This document shows, piece after piece, positions 47,582-57,036 of a DNA stretch of 64,000 bases. The stretch covers positions 202,463-266,462 of the forward strand of contig LJZR01000003.1 in assembly GCA_001314865.1 (NCBI GenBank), given 5' to 3'. Made by a program: the position numbers and the translations under genes. The notes under the pieces were generated by a model that saw only the letters and a program-made list of their open reading frames with translations, searched no databases and was not told the DNA's origin. Position 1 is the first letter of the stretch, and the number at the start of each line of letters is the position of its first letter. Origin of the DNA: Phormidesmis priestleyi Ana (GTDB lineage: Bacteria > Cyanobacteriota > Cyanobacteriia > Phormidesmidales > Phormidesmidaceae).

Positions 47582-48136
47582 ATGATTGGTGGGATATTTG
47601 GGACGATTGGAAAAACGCTGGGTATTGGCAAAGAAAAGTACTTCCTAGAACTTGATGACGCTGCTGAAGAGAGCGTAGAGACTATTAAAGAGGCGGCAAC
47701 CAAAGCAGCTAAAATTGCAAAATCAGCGGCTTCTGACATCGCCGAGAAAGCACAAGATCTTATTGAAGAGGCTTCAGATACGGCGCAGCAGTCAGACACA
47801 GCTCAACCGCAAGCAAAATCAGCAACAAAATCAGCAACAAAATCTGCGGCAAGCGATACGCAAGCGGCTGATGAGAAAGGTAATACGGCAACAGCGGCTA
47901 AACCTGTTGCTCAGCCAGCGCCCTCTGCATCTACAACCCGTGACCCTGAAGATATTATTAGAGCTGCGATCGCAGCGGGTGGTCAAAAAACGGATGCATC
48001 AGGCCAAGTGATAGAGGAAACCAAAAACTTTTCAACCGACTATTTACTCTCTAGCGGCAGTAGCCGTCGTCGTCCCGGCCCTAGCCTAAACTCATTTAAA
48101 GGCATGGCTAAGGAAGTCAATCCTAGACTGAAATAG
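47582..48136 (+). CDS. Conserved low-complexity protein, unknown function
   Basis: 184 residues. A Gly-rich start (MIGGIFGTIGKTLGIGKEKYFLELDD), an Ala/Lys/Glu-rich predicted helix (25-70), a repeat-bearing linker (SATK units, from a 12-nt array) and a conserved-looking end (FSTDYLLSSGSSRRRPGPSLNSFKGMAKEV). Cyanobacteria encode proteins with a similar start and a similar RRRPGPSL..F..MA end around a variable middle, all uncharacterised. tggagttgcc precedes the ATG. No membrane segment. Confidence 0.7.
   Translation: MIGGIFGTIGKTLGIGKEKYFLELDDAAEESVETIKEAATKAAKIAKSAASDIAEKAQDLIEEASDTAQQSDTAQPQAKSATKSATKSAASDTQAADEKGNTATAAKPVAQPAPSASTTRDPEDIIRAAIAAGGQKTDASGQVIEETKNFSTDYLLSSGSSRRRPGPSLNSFKGMAKEVNPRLK
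47812..47848. repeat. In-frame 12-nt repeat, about 3 units
   Basis: Copies of tcagcaacaaaa in the linker of the low-complexity protein gene. Confidence 0.85.
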
Positions 48137-48174
48137 TCAGCCGTTGAAAACGCTATGAATTTAGAAAGCTGAAT

Positions 48175-48972
48175 CTACAGGCGCGAGTGTGGCGCGAGTA
48201 TAGGGTGCAAACTAGCAGACTTTTGAGTTAGATTCAGCTGTTGCCAGTAGGCAGCTATCGCCGTAGCGGTTGCGTTAGGATGGTGAAAGTGAAAAAAGTG
48301 ATTGCCATTTGGACAAATCCAAACGCGATCGCCTGCCTTTTGCCAAGCTTGCCAAGAGGTAGGCCGCTGATTCGCAATAAAGTCGGCCTCACCGCTACAT
48401 ACCAGCAGTGGAACCTCTACACCGCCTGCAACAATCTCAGTACGGCGAGCAAGCGAATGAAAGGTCAAACTGCTGTCTAGCTCTCGTTCTAGCAGCTGAG
48501 CTAAGGCTGTTGCAAATCTAGTGGGCCTATCACCAAACAACAGTCGTGCCATATGCGTCAAAATCATTTGCCGACTACAGGGTAAAAGTTGCCGTAATGC
48601 ATAGTAATGAGCCGGCCAGTTTACAGCTGGCTGCGAGCTGACAGATAGCAACGTCAGCGACGCGACATGCTGCGGATAACGACGAGCATAGAGCAGGGCA
48701 AGGGTTCCACTCACACCATGACCCAACAGATGAATAGGGCGATCTTCTCCACTGTTGGCTGCCTGCTCGGCTGCCCGATTTGTAATGTATTCATGCAAGG
48801 ACTCAACAACGTCCTCGACACAGCAGGGCTCGTCTACGGTCTGGTAATATTCCCAGCGCCTTACTAAAGCCGTTCCGGTCAGATGCGATAGTAGCCGCTG
48901 GTCGAACCCCTTCAAATATGGGCTCACCGACAGCCAAAGTGCTTCGGGCTTCTGGTTCACATATTCTTGCAT
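48175..48972 (-). CDS. Alpha/beta hydrolase
   Basis: 265 residues from the ATG at 48972 (MQEYVNQKPEALWLSVSPYLKGF); the frame extends to 49044 but those residues are not family-like. The region IHLLGHGVSGTLALLYARRYP resembles an alpha/beta-hydrolase nucleophile elbow, but the motif reads G-H-G-V-S-G instead of G-x-S-x-G, so the nucleophile may be shifted or absent. A late CSGEADFIANQ (acid region) and NGNHFFHFHHPNATA (His region) are present. Similar cyanobacterial proteins are annotated as hydrolases without known substrate. Confidence 0.78.
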   Translation of the reverse strand: MQEYVNQKPEALWLSVSPYLKGFDQRLLSHLTGTALVRRWEYYQTVDEPCCVEDVVESLHEYITNRAAEQAANSGEDRPIHLLGHGVSGTLALLYARRYPQHVASLTLLSVSSQPAVNWPAHYYALRQLLPCSRQMILTHMARLLFGDRPTRFATALAQLLERELDSSLTFHSLARRTEIVAGGVEVPLLVCSGEADFIANQRPTSWQAWQKAGDRVWICPNGNHFFHFHHPNATATAIAAYWQQLNLTQKSASLHPILAPHSRL

Positions 48973-49288
48973 AAGCTGTACTCGTATTAGACGCTTATTA
49001 TTGACGATGAGTCTCAATAAGTGGATGCAAAAAGTATAGCCCAATTTCTCTTAATAGAAAATACTTTCAATAAATTATATAGAGTTACCGATTTTTCACG
49101 CTCTCAAGTTACGGATACCTAGTGATAGCTACTTCCATACAGCTCTACGCCAGCTGTTTTAGCGGAGATGACAGAAACATCTAATAGCATTTACTATCAT
49201 TAGCGGGTGCATACGCTAGTGGCTGGCGAGTTCCCATAGGGGAAATCGAAGCAGCCCAGCATCGTACTAGCATTGTAGAAGCGCCGTG

Positions 49289-50347
49289 CTAGCGGCTTAC
49301 CGATCGGGTGGCATAGGCTGCCATCGGCTCTTTGATGAAACGGATGTATAAATGCTTGAAGGTGGAGCGCAAAACTCTGGGTGCGCCAAAGTCGATAGGC
49401 ATGAGCTTCTCGGGGAGCTGCCAGTCAGTTACCTGGAGATCAGCCGGTTGCATCAGTGGAAACTTAATTTGAGCCAGCTTAGGGCATAAACCGAGTCGCT
49501 TAGATTCCACAATGGTAGGAATGAGGTCGGGGTCTACATTGAGTACTTCAAGCAGAGCCCGGTCTAGTGCAAACACGTTGTTAGAAGCGGCTAGCACACC
49601 TAATGCTTTGGGCTCACCGTTGGCGGGGCCATTACCTGCGTGAGCAATAATGCCATCAATGATGGTGAGTTCTGGGGAAATAGCCTTGGCTGTTTCGACC
49701 AGCATGGAGCCAAATCGTTGGCGATCCTTACCCGCTTCCATATGCCACCAAGCTTTCATTTTGCCGGGAACACAGCCAAAGAGATTTTTGACACCCAAGG
49801 TCAGGGTAAGCTGAACATGGTTTTTAACCTTGGGCAGATTGATCACCACATCGGCTTCCATCGCTTCTTTGGAAATGAGAAAGTGATCAAAGTCTTGACT
49901 GTTTAGCGGGTAGCGCTTGCCGTGCATTTCGACAATCGGCAAGTTTGCTTTTTCGGCCCATTCTAAGAGGCCATTGGATTCGGCGACACCGCGAGCGCTA
50001 CCAAAGGCAGGGCTATCGCCTAAAAATGGATCGCCGCCTGCGGCCTGTACCATTTTGGCAACGCAGTAGATGAGTTCGGGGCGAGTCGTACATTCCTTAG
50101 TTGGGCGCGAGCCGGTGAGTAGGTTGGGCTTAAGAAGAACGCGATCGCCTTTTTTAACAAAGTGAGTCATTCCTCCAAACGGCTCAAGCAAAGCTTCTAA
50201 GTTCTGTTGAAGCGGTTCTATGTCATAGGTTGTAACACTCAGCATACTGACAGATGCATCCGCATTAGAGCTAGTTTTATGTTGGGAAAAAGCTCGACCG
50301 GACGATTGAGCGGATGCCATATCTTTTTTCATCTGTTTTTTAGCCAC
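49289..50347 (-). CDS. DUF362 domain protein
   Basis: 352 residues. The DUF362 domain shows GDRVLLKPNLLTGSRP, GDSPAFGSARGVAESNG, DVVINLPKVKNHVQLTLTLGVKNLFGCVPG and DGIIAHAGNGPANGEPK. The family is often found with ferredoxin domains; here no Cys clusters follow, so no Fe-S centre is predicted. Function unknown. The first ~35 residues are a Ser/Lys-rich extension with several alternative ATGs (codons 1, 6, 10), so the start is uncertain. Confidence 0.85.
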   Translation of the reverse strand: MAKKQMKKDMASAQSSGRAFSQHKTSSNADASVSMLSVTTYDIEPLQQNLEALLEPFGGMTHFVKKGDRVLLKPNLLTGSRPTKECTTRPELIYCVAKMVQAAGGDPFLGDSPAFGSARGVAESNGLLEWAEKANLPIVEMHGKRYPLNSQDFDHFLISKEAMEADVVINLPKVKNHVQLTLTLGVKNLFGCVPGKMKAWWHMEAGKDRQRFGSMLVETAKAISPELTIIDGIIAHAGNGPANGEPKALGVLAASNNVFALDRALLEVLNVDPDLIPTIVESKRLGLCPKLAQIKFPLMQPADLQVTDWQLPEKLMPIDFGAPRVLRSTFKHLYIRFIKEPMAAYATRSVSR

Positions 50348-50606
50348 CTGTTTTAGCCACCTAATTGTTTAGCCACTTTTCGAGCCATCGTTTTTCCATT
50401 TAGCGTGCCCGCATAGCTGCATCATACGCTTTCTCTTTATGATGTGCTAAGCGTTTTGCTGAGCATCTTTATAGGCTTATCAGGCTTATCAGGATTGTCA
50501 GGATTGTTGATGGGCTGAGGGACTTAGCTTGGCTAGCACTCCACTACACAAACCGTTCTTAGTGAACTGTTCTGAATAAAGGAAATTTTTTAGAGGCAAT
50601 TTTTAG

Positions 50607-51350
50607 ATGCTATCCTTTTGGGCTAAGACCAGTGGAACCTGGATAAATGTTGCGCTCGTATTGGTGGGTACGGGCTGTGGGCTAGTTTTGCGCGATCGCC
50701 TATCGCCCCGATTACAAGCAATCATCACTCAAGCTGTTGGTCTTACAACTATTTTTATTGGCATCTCAATGGCCGCAACGCTCTCAAAGGCTCAGGCGGG
50801 TCAGGTAGACGGTGTCATTTTGGCGCTGCTAGCCCTGGTGATAGGCGGATTATTAGGGGAGTGGTGGCAGCTCGAAAAGCAGTTGATTTTAGTAGGGGAC
50901 TGGTTAAAAACGAGATTTAAGGGGGGCAACCGCTTTACTGAAGGGTTTGTAGCGGCGAGTCTGCTGTTTTGTATTGGGCCAATGGCTATTTTAGGTAGCC
51001 TTAATAACGGCTTGCTAGGCGACAGCACAGTTTTGGTTGTCAAGAGTACGATGGATGGATTGGTTTCTATCGCCTTGACGGGTACCTACGGCCTTGGCGT
51101 AGGATGTTCAGTCATTCCTCTTTGGCTTTATCAAGGCGGGCTTTCGCTGCTGGCCAATAGTCTGGCTGCGGTGATCCCAGATCCGGCCACAGCGCCGAGC
51201 ATTTTGCTGGTTAGCGGCATTGGCGGCATTATGATTTTGGGCCTTGGGCTCAACTTATTGAACGTTCAAAAAATTCAAATTGCTTCATTTTTACCAGCAT
51301 TGGCGCTAGGCCCTTTGGTGAGCTGGTTAGCGCAGAAACTGCTGCCTTAG
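50607..51350 (+). CDS. DUF554 family membrane protein
   Basis: 247 residues with about seven hydrophobic segments. GTWINVALVLVGTGCGLVLRD, LLALVIGGLLGEWWQLE, FVAASLLFCIGPMAILGSLNNGLLGD and STMDGLVSIALTGTYGLGVGCSVIPLWLYQGG are DUF554 landmarks. These proteins are predicted transporters or channels of unknown substrate. ATG at 50607. It faces the DUF362 gene divergently, and the two have 259 bp between them, including a 9-nt repeat (caggcttat/caggattgt, about 50472-50508). Confidence 0.87.
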   Translation: MLSFWAKTSGTWINVALVLVGTGCGLVLRDRLSPRLQAIITQAVGLTTIFIGISMAATLSKAQAGQVDGVILALLALVIGGLLGEWWQLEKQLILVGDWLKTRFKGGNRFTEGFVAASLLFCIGPMAILGSLNNGLLGDSTVLVVKSTMDGLVSIALTGTYGLGVGCSVIPLWLYQGGLSLLANSLAAVIPDPATAPSILLVSGIGGIMILGLGLNLLNVQKIQIASFLPALALGPLVSWLAQKLLP

Positions 51351-51423
51351 CAGATCTGCGCTGATGGGCTCAGGTGTTGAGACCAGAGATTGCACACTGT
51401 TTATCTACTTGATGTGATCTAAC

Positions 51424-51507
51424 TGATCTACTTGAGGTGATCCACTTGAGGTGATCCACTTGAGGTGATCCACTTGAGGTGATCCACTTGAGGTGATCTA
51501 CTTGAAG
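51424..51507. repeat. 14-nt tandem repeat, 6 units
   Basis: Units of tgatccacttgagg in the convergent gap between the DUF554 and HAD-membrane genes; the four central copies are identical and the outer ones carry changes. Confidence 0.94.
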
Positions 51508-51525
51508 TGCCTGACTGTAGGTGCC

Positions 51526-53169
51526 CTAGTTTACGGCAACCGGGGTCTCAACAGTGGATGCTTCTACCTGTGTAGCAATCGCTACGGTTGGGTCAAGGTC
51601 GACCCGTTCGAGCTTTTTTAGATCTTCGACATCCCGACCCACCAAGTTAATGCGGAGTTTCAGTTCTTTAATAGGTTTGATGGATCTGATTGTGCAATAG
51701 CCCAGCGCGACCGCTGCCTGCAAGCTAATCATCTCGGCAGGTGTTTCGCTGCTAATCATCTGGCCAAAGAACATCATCAGGAAAAAGAGAAGACAGCTAA
51801 AGTTCAGCGGAAACCGCCAGCGATCGCCGCCGCATCTGTAAATGGCATAGTGTAGCCAACGGCTGATGCACAGCGACAACAGCAGGATTGTGCCTACTGG
51901 GTTTATGCCTACTAACAAAGTAAAGCCAAATAGCTTTTGCACTTGTAAGAAGGGATAAATCCAAATGCGTGCTTCTGTGTTGAACTGGTTATAAATCCAA
52001 AAGGCCAACCGTACCGCTACCAAAAAGGCCAGCCAAAGAGCCATGTCATACATCAGCAACTGAGGGGCTCGCTGAGAAACCTGGGTGAAGGCCACACTCA
52101 GAGGCACAGGCAACTTAGCAACTTCTATCATCAGCAGAGCCGGTAGGGCGATCGCCATTGCCCAATACCAGGGGCTCGGTGAACTTAGGTTCAGCCGTTT
52201 TTTATAACGCAGGTAGTTTTCTGAAAGAATTGGCTTTTTCTCGTACTTTTCCCCAATGAGATCATTTTCCTGGTAGCCAATTTCGTATATGCACCAGTAG
52301 CTAACAACCAGAGCCATCAGACAGGCAGCGTTAACTAACGGATGCGGACTCAAAAAACTGAGCGCAATGGCTAAAAACGCCCAGTGACCCATCACAACTC
52401 GCTTCATAAAGTGAGATTTATTCGGGTTTTTAACCTTCTCAGAATAAAAGAGCGGTATGTACACATCTGACATTGCAGGGACATACTCGGCTTCGGGCCA
52501 GACAACTAAGCAAGGCGTTTCTACAGCAGCGAGCAGCGGTGCATCGTGAACGGCATCGGTAATGGCGATCGCGCTCGAAACAGCCTCTTCACCAAGCGCA
52601 GCTTGTACTAGGGAGCATTTGCCCTGAGCACGATCTTGAGCCCCTTGCCAAAATCGACATGCCACCAGGTTTTGACGCGCCCGAGCACTTAAATTGACCG
52701 GTAGGTACCTGAGCAAAGGCTTTACAATCAGGTCAAACCCCAAGGTCGCAACTACCACTTCAGCTTGAGAATTCGCCTTAATGGCTTGAAGGAGTGCATG
52801 GTTCCAATGCGCTCTAGCCAGTTTTTTGGCACGCCACCGCCATACCAGTAGCGTCCAAGGAAACAGCAGCGTGACAGCCATCACCAAGCACCAATCTTTA
52901 GAAATGGTTTCATCGCTTAGCCTTCCGGGCAGGAGCCGCCAAGGCTTAAGCACTTTAAGCCCCGACAAACAAATCGCAGCGACTGGCTTAGGATAAGCCG
53001 AGTTAAGGTACTCCTCTGTGGAATTGCGCAAAAACAAAGTCTCGTCAAAATCGAGAATGACTAGACTTTGGGAAGATGCGTTTTGAACAGCGCTAATGGC
53101 ATCCTCTGGAGGCTGTTCTGCTAGCGGATTCGAGATGCAATGAGTCGTGACGATTTCTGATGATGACAT
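51526..53169 (-). CDS. HAD-superfamily hydrolase fused to a polytopic membrane domain
   Basis: 547 residues. The N-terminal HAD domain has the nucleophile motif LVILDFDETLFLRN (about 31-44) and a later VSSAIAITDAVHDAPLL (motif IV). It is followed by a membrane half with about seven helices (280-500) starting near HWAFLAIALSFL. A segment YEIGYQENDLIGEKYEKKP at the first membrane turn faintly recalls the Asp-rich loop of UbiA prenyltransferases, which are fused to HAD domains in some arabinan-pathway proteins; the resemblance is weak. No pathway can be assigned. ATG at 53169. Confidence 0.72.
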   Translation of the reverse strand: MSSSEIVTTHCISNPLAEQPPEDAISAVQNASSQSLVILDFDETLFLRNSTEEYLNSAYPKPVAAICLSGLKVLKPWRLLPGRLSDETISKDWCLVMAVTLLFPWTLLVWRWRAKKLARAHWNHALLQAIKANSQAEVVVATLGFDLIVKPLLRYLPVNLSARARQNLVACRFWQGAQDRAQGKCSLVQAALGEEAVSSAIAITDAVHDAPLLAAVETPCLVVWPEAEYVPAMSDVYIPLFYSEKVKNPNKSHFMKRVVMGHWAFLAIALSFLSPHPLVNAACLMALVVSYWCIYEIGYQENDLIGEKYEKKPILSENYLRYKKRLNLSSPSPWYWAMAIALPALLMIEVAKLPVPLSVAFTQVSQRAPQLLMYDMALWLAFLVAVRLAFWIYNQFNTEARIWIYPFLQVQKLFGFTLLVGINPVGTILLLSLCISRWLHYAIYRCGGDRWRFPLNFSCLLFFLMMFFGQMISSETPAEMISLQAAVALGYCTIRSIKPIKELKLRINLVGRDVEDLKKLERVDLDPTVAIATQVEASTVETPVAVN

Positions 53170-53569
53170 GTCTATTACTAATGTCTGTTACTACTAAAAC
53201 GTAATTTATGTAGAAGAATGTACGGAATAAAAGAATTCATGGAGCGCCAAAGGGTTCCAGCTAGAAGGCTCTAAATAGAGTTTTAGACAGAGTTTTACTA
53301 ACCCCCAAACATAAAGGCAAACCCCGTTGAGTTACTCTCTCAACTCAACAGTAAGCCCTATGAATAATTAACAAATCTGCTCCTAACTGCACACCTAAGT
53401 TGCACAGTTGGCATGCCTCGTTAACACCTTTAAATAGGGTTGCTCTGGCAAGTCAAAACAGACATCTAATCAGCTGTTCTTGAATAGCATCTTGCATCCG
53501 GAAATCAGATAGGATTCCGAACTTATGTTATTCAAACTTCATAGTCCACCTGCTAACAACACTTAAAAT

Positions 53570-53657
53570 CTAAGTGAAATACATCTAAGTAAAATACATC
53601 TAAGTGAAATACATCTAAGTGAAATACATCTAACTGGAATCAGTCTAAGTGTGATAG
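53570..53657. repeat. 15-nt tandem repeat, about 5-6 units
   Basis: Units of ctaagtgaaatacat at 53570, 53585, 53600 and 53615, then two degenerate copies. Confidence 0.9.
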
Positions 53658-53967
53658 AGCTGTTACAAAAAGATGTTGGCTAGATACAAATTTCCCTTGC
53701 GCTATTAGTAACACGCATTAATCGGAGTTTAGGGTTGCGCAAACCTGACTTTTTAACGACTTCATAAATCAGTAAAGCTATCTCTTTTCTCGGTATAACC
53801 ACCTTTACACAAGCACTTTCATAAAACCTTTAACTGTTTAAAGATAGTACTTAACCCTTATCTGAGCTATTTAGAACAAGCACTCTCCGTACATCTACGA
53901 GGCATGTTGTTGCAGTCAAAATTTACAGAAAATGGTGTGGGTTAGCCGTGAATAGAAGCTATCTGTC

Positions 53968-54089
53968 ACGACTTGGAAGGTTAGCACTTCAAAAAGGGCT
54001 GAAACCTAGCATCCTCGTTATCAGACCCAAAATCTCCAACGCCTGAAAGCCTTATTTGGCATTGATTTCAAAATAACCTTCCAAGTCGT
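53968..54089. repeat. 122-bp element bounded by 16-bp perfect inverted repeats
   Basis: Left end acgacttggaaggtta at 53968-53983 and its exact complement at 54074-54089. The pentamer tctgt lies at 53962-53966 (one base before the left end) and at 54090-54094 (directly after the right end), which looks like an imperfectly placed target-site duplication. The 90-bp interior has no frame. It could be a MITE-like element or a structured RNA. Confidence 0.6.
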
Positions 54090-54185
54090 TCTGTTGTTGA
54101 GGCGAATGTTGACACTAAAGCAATCGAAATTATCTGGGTTGGGAGATTATATATAGCAGGTATAAAGAAAACAATATTTTTTGGA

Positions 54186-54230
54186 TTTAAAAAAGCCCTT
54201 CAGATTGATTTTCTGAAGGGCTTTTTTAAA
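54186..54230 (-). terminator. Rho-independent terminator, likely of tRNA-fMet
   Basis: Perfect 18-bp stem, tttaaaaaagcccttcag (54186-54203) and its complement at 54213-54230, with a 9-nt loop. It lies about 60 bp downstream of the tRNA on the minus strand. A/T tracts on both sides would allow bidirectional use. Confidence 0.88.
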
Positions 54231-54292
54231 ATTGGAAATTTGCACAGATAGCAACTTTACGGATATGAAACTTGCTTGCGACTTTAAGGTGG

Positions 54293-54366
<74 letters not shown>

Positions 54367-54517
54367 ATATGTTCGCCTTTATTCATCAGCGCCTAACGAG
54401 TATAGCGCACACTGAACCCAGTTGTGTGGCTATACCCAAAAAAGATGTCGAGAAAGAATATATGTTGGCTGCTGTTCACGATTTGACTTCGCTTTATATT
54501 TGCCTTATGTATTTGCC

Positions 54518-55471
54518 TCACACCAGTGGCAGCTCGCCAACAACGTCTAGGCGGCTGTACTTCCCTGGCATCATAAATTTGTCGGCGAGGGCTTCTGATA
54601 CATCAGGCGTGATCCAGCCTAGCTGCTTGAGGAGGTAAACTGCGGTGGCATATTTTGCCTGCTTGGAGCCGTCTACAACTTTAATGGCAATGCCCATGCC
54701 ATCGCCGGTTCGGCCAATGCATTGAATGCCCTGGGCGCCTGCCTTACTCACTAGTGCGCCTTCGCTAAGATACATCAGCTGAGAGTCAAAGCCGTCTGGC
54801 CCTGAGATCATCATGGGGTGGTTGGTCATTGCTCGGGTGATGCGCTCCATATCTAGGCTATCGCCTGAGGCAAGCTTGGCAAACAGGGTGGCCATTTGAC
54901 TGAGCTGCATGAGGTAGGTGGGCGCACCGCAATCGTCGTGGGCGCAAATGAATTCGTCGGCGGGCATTCCGAGGAGCTCGGCGACTTTGGTAATAATGAG
55001 TTTTTGCACAGGATGCGATCGCTGAGTGTAGCTATCTAACGACCATCCTTTGTGCTTGCAGACTGCGAGCATTCCAGCATGCTTGCCAGAGCAGTTGTGC
55101 GCTAGCGGCGTGCTTTTGTCATGGGGAATTGGACATTGCAAAGAAAGGGGTTCTACATCGCAGCGCCATAGAATATTGAAGGCCTGACGAATTTGGCCCA
55201 AATTGCCCTGATGGGAGCTACAGATAATGGCTAGATCTTTGTCGGTTAAGTTGAAGTGGTCAAGGGTGCCGGTGGTGGTGAGGGCTAGCGCCTGAAAAGG
55301 CTTGAGGGCCGAGCGAATAAAGGTGCCTAGCTCTGGGTCTCCGGCACTGGCAAGGATACGCCCTCGGCCGTCGCAGGCAACGGCATGAACCTGATGGATA
55401 GACTCGACGATGCCCTCTCTGAGTAGCTGCACCTCAAGCGGGGTTGAAGTGCGACGGCTCACCCTATTCAT
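54518..55471 (-). CDS. L-asparaginase II (AnsA, Rhizobium etli type)
   Basis: 317 residues of the asparaginase family PF06089, unrelated to the E. coli enzymes: EVQLLREGIVESIHQVHAVACD, FIRSALKPFQALA, ICSSHQGNLGQIRQAF, LAHNCSGKHAGMLAVCKHKGW, ICAHDDCGAPTYLM and RTGDGMGIAIKV. It is predicted to hydrolyse L-asparagine to aspartate and ammonia. It is the last gene of a minus-strand group rsfS - CGLD27 - asparaginase, an order I recall from other cyanobacteria. ATG at 55471 is 77 bp after the CGLD27 gene. Confidence 0.88.
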   Translation of the reverse strand: MNRVSRRTSTPLEVQLLREGIVESIHQVHAVACDGRGRILASAGDPELGTFIRSALKPFQALALTTTGTLDHFNLTDKDLAIICSSHQGNLGQIRQAFNILWRCDVEPLSLQCPIPHDKSTPLAHNCSGKHAGMLAVCKHKGWSLDSYTQRSHPVQKLIITKVAELLGMPADEFICAHDDCGAPTYLMQLSQMATLFAKLASGDSLDMERITRAMTNHPMMISGPDGFDSQLMYLSEGALVSKAGAQGIQCIGRTGDGMGIAIKVVDGSKQAKYATAVYLLKQLGWITPDVSEALADKFMMPGKYSRLDVVGELPLV

Positions 55472-55548
55472 AAGCTTTGACCTGGTGGTTTGTGACCTAG
55501 TGTGTGGATTTAGTTTTTTTTTGGGCTTTAGAAGCCTTTTGAATGAAC

Positions 55549-56064
55549 TTAGATGAACTGCCAGGTGACTAGGCTAAAAGATACGATACCTAGAATAACG
55601 GCAAACGTCTTTTGCATTCGTAGCATCAGCGGCTTTACCTGGTAGTCAGCGATGAGGCGATCACGGTTCATCACATCGTCTGGCTTTTCCCAAACCTGAC
55701 CATCGTACCAGCCAGATTCTTCATAAAACACACTGCGCTGTGAGAGGCGATCGCACACATGCCGCCAACCAATATAGAGCTGAACGAGCGCTAGCGTCGG
55801 TAATAGCAATGCGCCTAACATACCGCTAATCATAAACTGGGGCAGCAACTTACTAGGTTCAAAGCTTACAGCAGCCATTGGGCCAACAACTAGCCAACTG
55901 ACGAGCCACAAAACAACCACAGGCATCAGATACCCAACCAAGCCACGGGCTCCCCAGCTGTAAAACCAGGACTCGCTCATGCACTCGTACTCTTCAATTG
56001 GAATTTGATCCGTAGGCACTGGACAGCGATCGCGGATGGAGCTTTTTTGAGTCTTACCGTTCAT
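55549..56064 (-). CDS. CGLD27 family protein (DUF1230)
   Basis: 171 residues. RCPVPTDQIPIEEYECMSESWFYSW is the typical N terminus, with two membrane helices near 42-62 and 78-100, QLYIGWRHVCDRLSQRSVFYEESGWYDGQVWEKP in the middle, and a last helix at the C terminus. CGLD27 ('conserved in the green lineage and diatoms 27') is a plastid and cyanobacterial membrane protein; the plant homologue has been linked to iron-limitation responses. The exact role is unknown. Confidence 0.9.
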   Translation of the reverse strand: MNGKTQKSSIRDRCPVPTDQIPIEEYECMSESWFYSWGARGLVGYLMPVVVLWLVSWLVVGPMAAVSFEPSKLLPQFMISGMLGALLLPTLALVQLYIGWRHVCDRLSQRSVFYEESGWYDGQVWEKPDDVMNRDRLIADYQVKPLMLRMQKTFAVILGIVSFSLVTWQFI

Positions 56065-56211
56065 TGGCAGAAGAGGGTTTGAAGGAAGCCGTTGGTCAAT
56101 TACCGAACAATCATGCTGTATTGCTATGTGAGCTATTTTAACGAAGAGCCAGATAGCGTGCTACGAATAGCATGCTCAAGCCTTTAGTATTTGGTTGGCT
56201 TTAGCACCTAA

Positions 56212-56769
56212 TTAGCTAACAAACCTACCCCCTGAAAAATCGGGCGCGACTGAAGGCGTAAAGGCAATGCGCTCGGCATGTCCCCAAAAAGCCTCTAAGT
56301 CGTAAAACTCGCGATCATCGGGCATAAAAATATGAACAATGACATCGCCATAGTCTTGGAGTACCCAGCGGCCTTCGCTCATGCCTTCGACTCTGATCGG
56401 TAGCTGGCCGAGCTGGTCTTGGATCGTGCCTTCTATTGAGTTCGCAATGGCTCGTACCTGAACCTTGGAAAAACCTGTAGCAATAACGAAGTAGTCAGCT
56501 AGGTAGGAAATATCTCCCGTTTGCAGAATGGTAATATTGCCTGCTTTGCGGTCATCGGCCGCCTCGGCGATCGCCAGCGCGAGTGCCTTAGCTTTTTCAT
56601 CTATGGGACGTCGAGCCTCGTCATCAATCACAGGTCGTAGGGACTGCTCCGACATCTGCTCCGACATCGAATCAATATCAGAATCGGCCCTATCCGGCGC
56701 TAAGCCCATAGTTTTGTCGGTTGCTTCGTCTGCCATTACGTCAGCCATTGCTTTGGGATAATCACTCAA
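56212..56769 (-). CDS. rsfS: Ribosomal silencing factor RsfS
   Basis: RsfS (Iojap family) binds uL14 on the 50S subunit and blocks subunit joining in stationary phase or starvation. 185 residues; the family core covers about 60-170 ([79 protein letters not shown]). The TTG start at 56769 has aagga 9 nt upstream; an ATG at 56748 is the alternative. The 55-residue N-terminal extension is acidic and carries a 12-nt coding duplication (MSEQ twice). Confidence 0.93.
   Translation of the reverse strand: MSDYPKAMADVMADEATDKTMGLAPDRADSDIDSMSEQMSEQSLRPVIDDEARRPIDEKAKALALAIAEAADDRKAGNITILQTGDISYLADYFVIATGFSKVQVRAIANSIEGTIQDQLGQLPIRVEGMSEGRWVLQDYGDVIVHIFMPDDREFYDLEAFWGHAERIAFTPSVAPDFSGGRFVS
56647..56670. 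repeat. In-frame 12-nt duplication in rsfS
   Basis: Two copies of ctgctccgacat, giving SEQM/SEQ repeats in the N-terminal extension. Confidence 0.85.
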
Positions 56770-57036
56770 AAGCTCAGTTCCTTAAAGGGTTGTGTGTTGA
56801 ATATGGGTTGAACGGTCAGCAGTGCGACTAGCGGTGCCACTAGAAGCGTGCAAACTGCTCTTTTCTCATTCTACTGAAAAGCCTATGGTTTATAACGAGT
56901 CGCTTTATTAGGCTTGACACAACTCATCACAGCTGTAATATTTCCTCATACTTTCTCGACCAGCATCAAGCAGCGATGCCCGAACATAAGGCATAATCTC
57001 TGTAGTGTAATTGCCCATAGACGGAGCCAGTGAGCC

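Larger units (their letters stand above)
53170..54185. other. Gene-free 1-kb region
   Basis: No open frame over about 60 codons is recognisable. It contains an 8-bp-stem hairpin (gttgagtt / aactcaac, 53326-53349), a 15-nt array, and a 122-bp unit bounded by perfect 16-bp inverted repeats (listed separately). Composition is AT-richer than the genes. It could hold an unrecognised non-coding RNA or decayed mobile DNA. Confidence 0.6.

Noticed and set aside
51424-51507. Possible CRISPR array (regular repeats at 51424 and elsewhere)
   Set aside because: Units of 8-18 nt are directly adjacent with no unique spacers, and there are no cas genes in the window.
53968-54089. Possible retron msr-msd RNA
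   Set aside because: Inverted ends recall the a1/a2 pairing, but there is no reverse transcriptase gene anywhere in the window.
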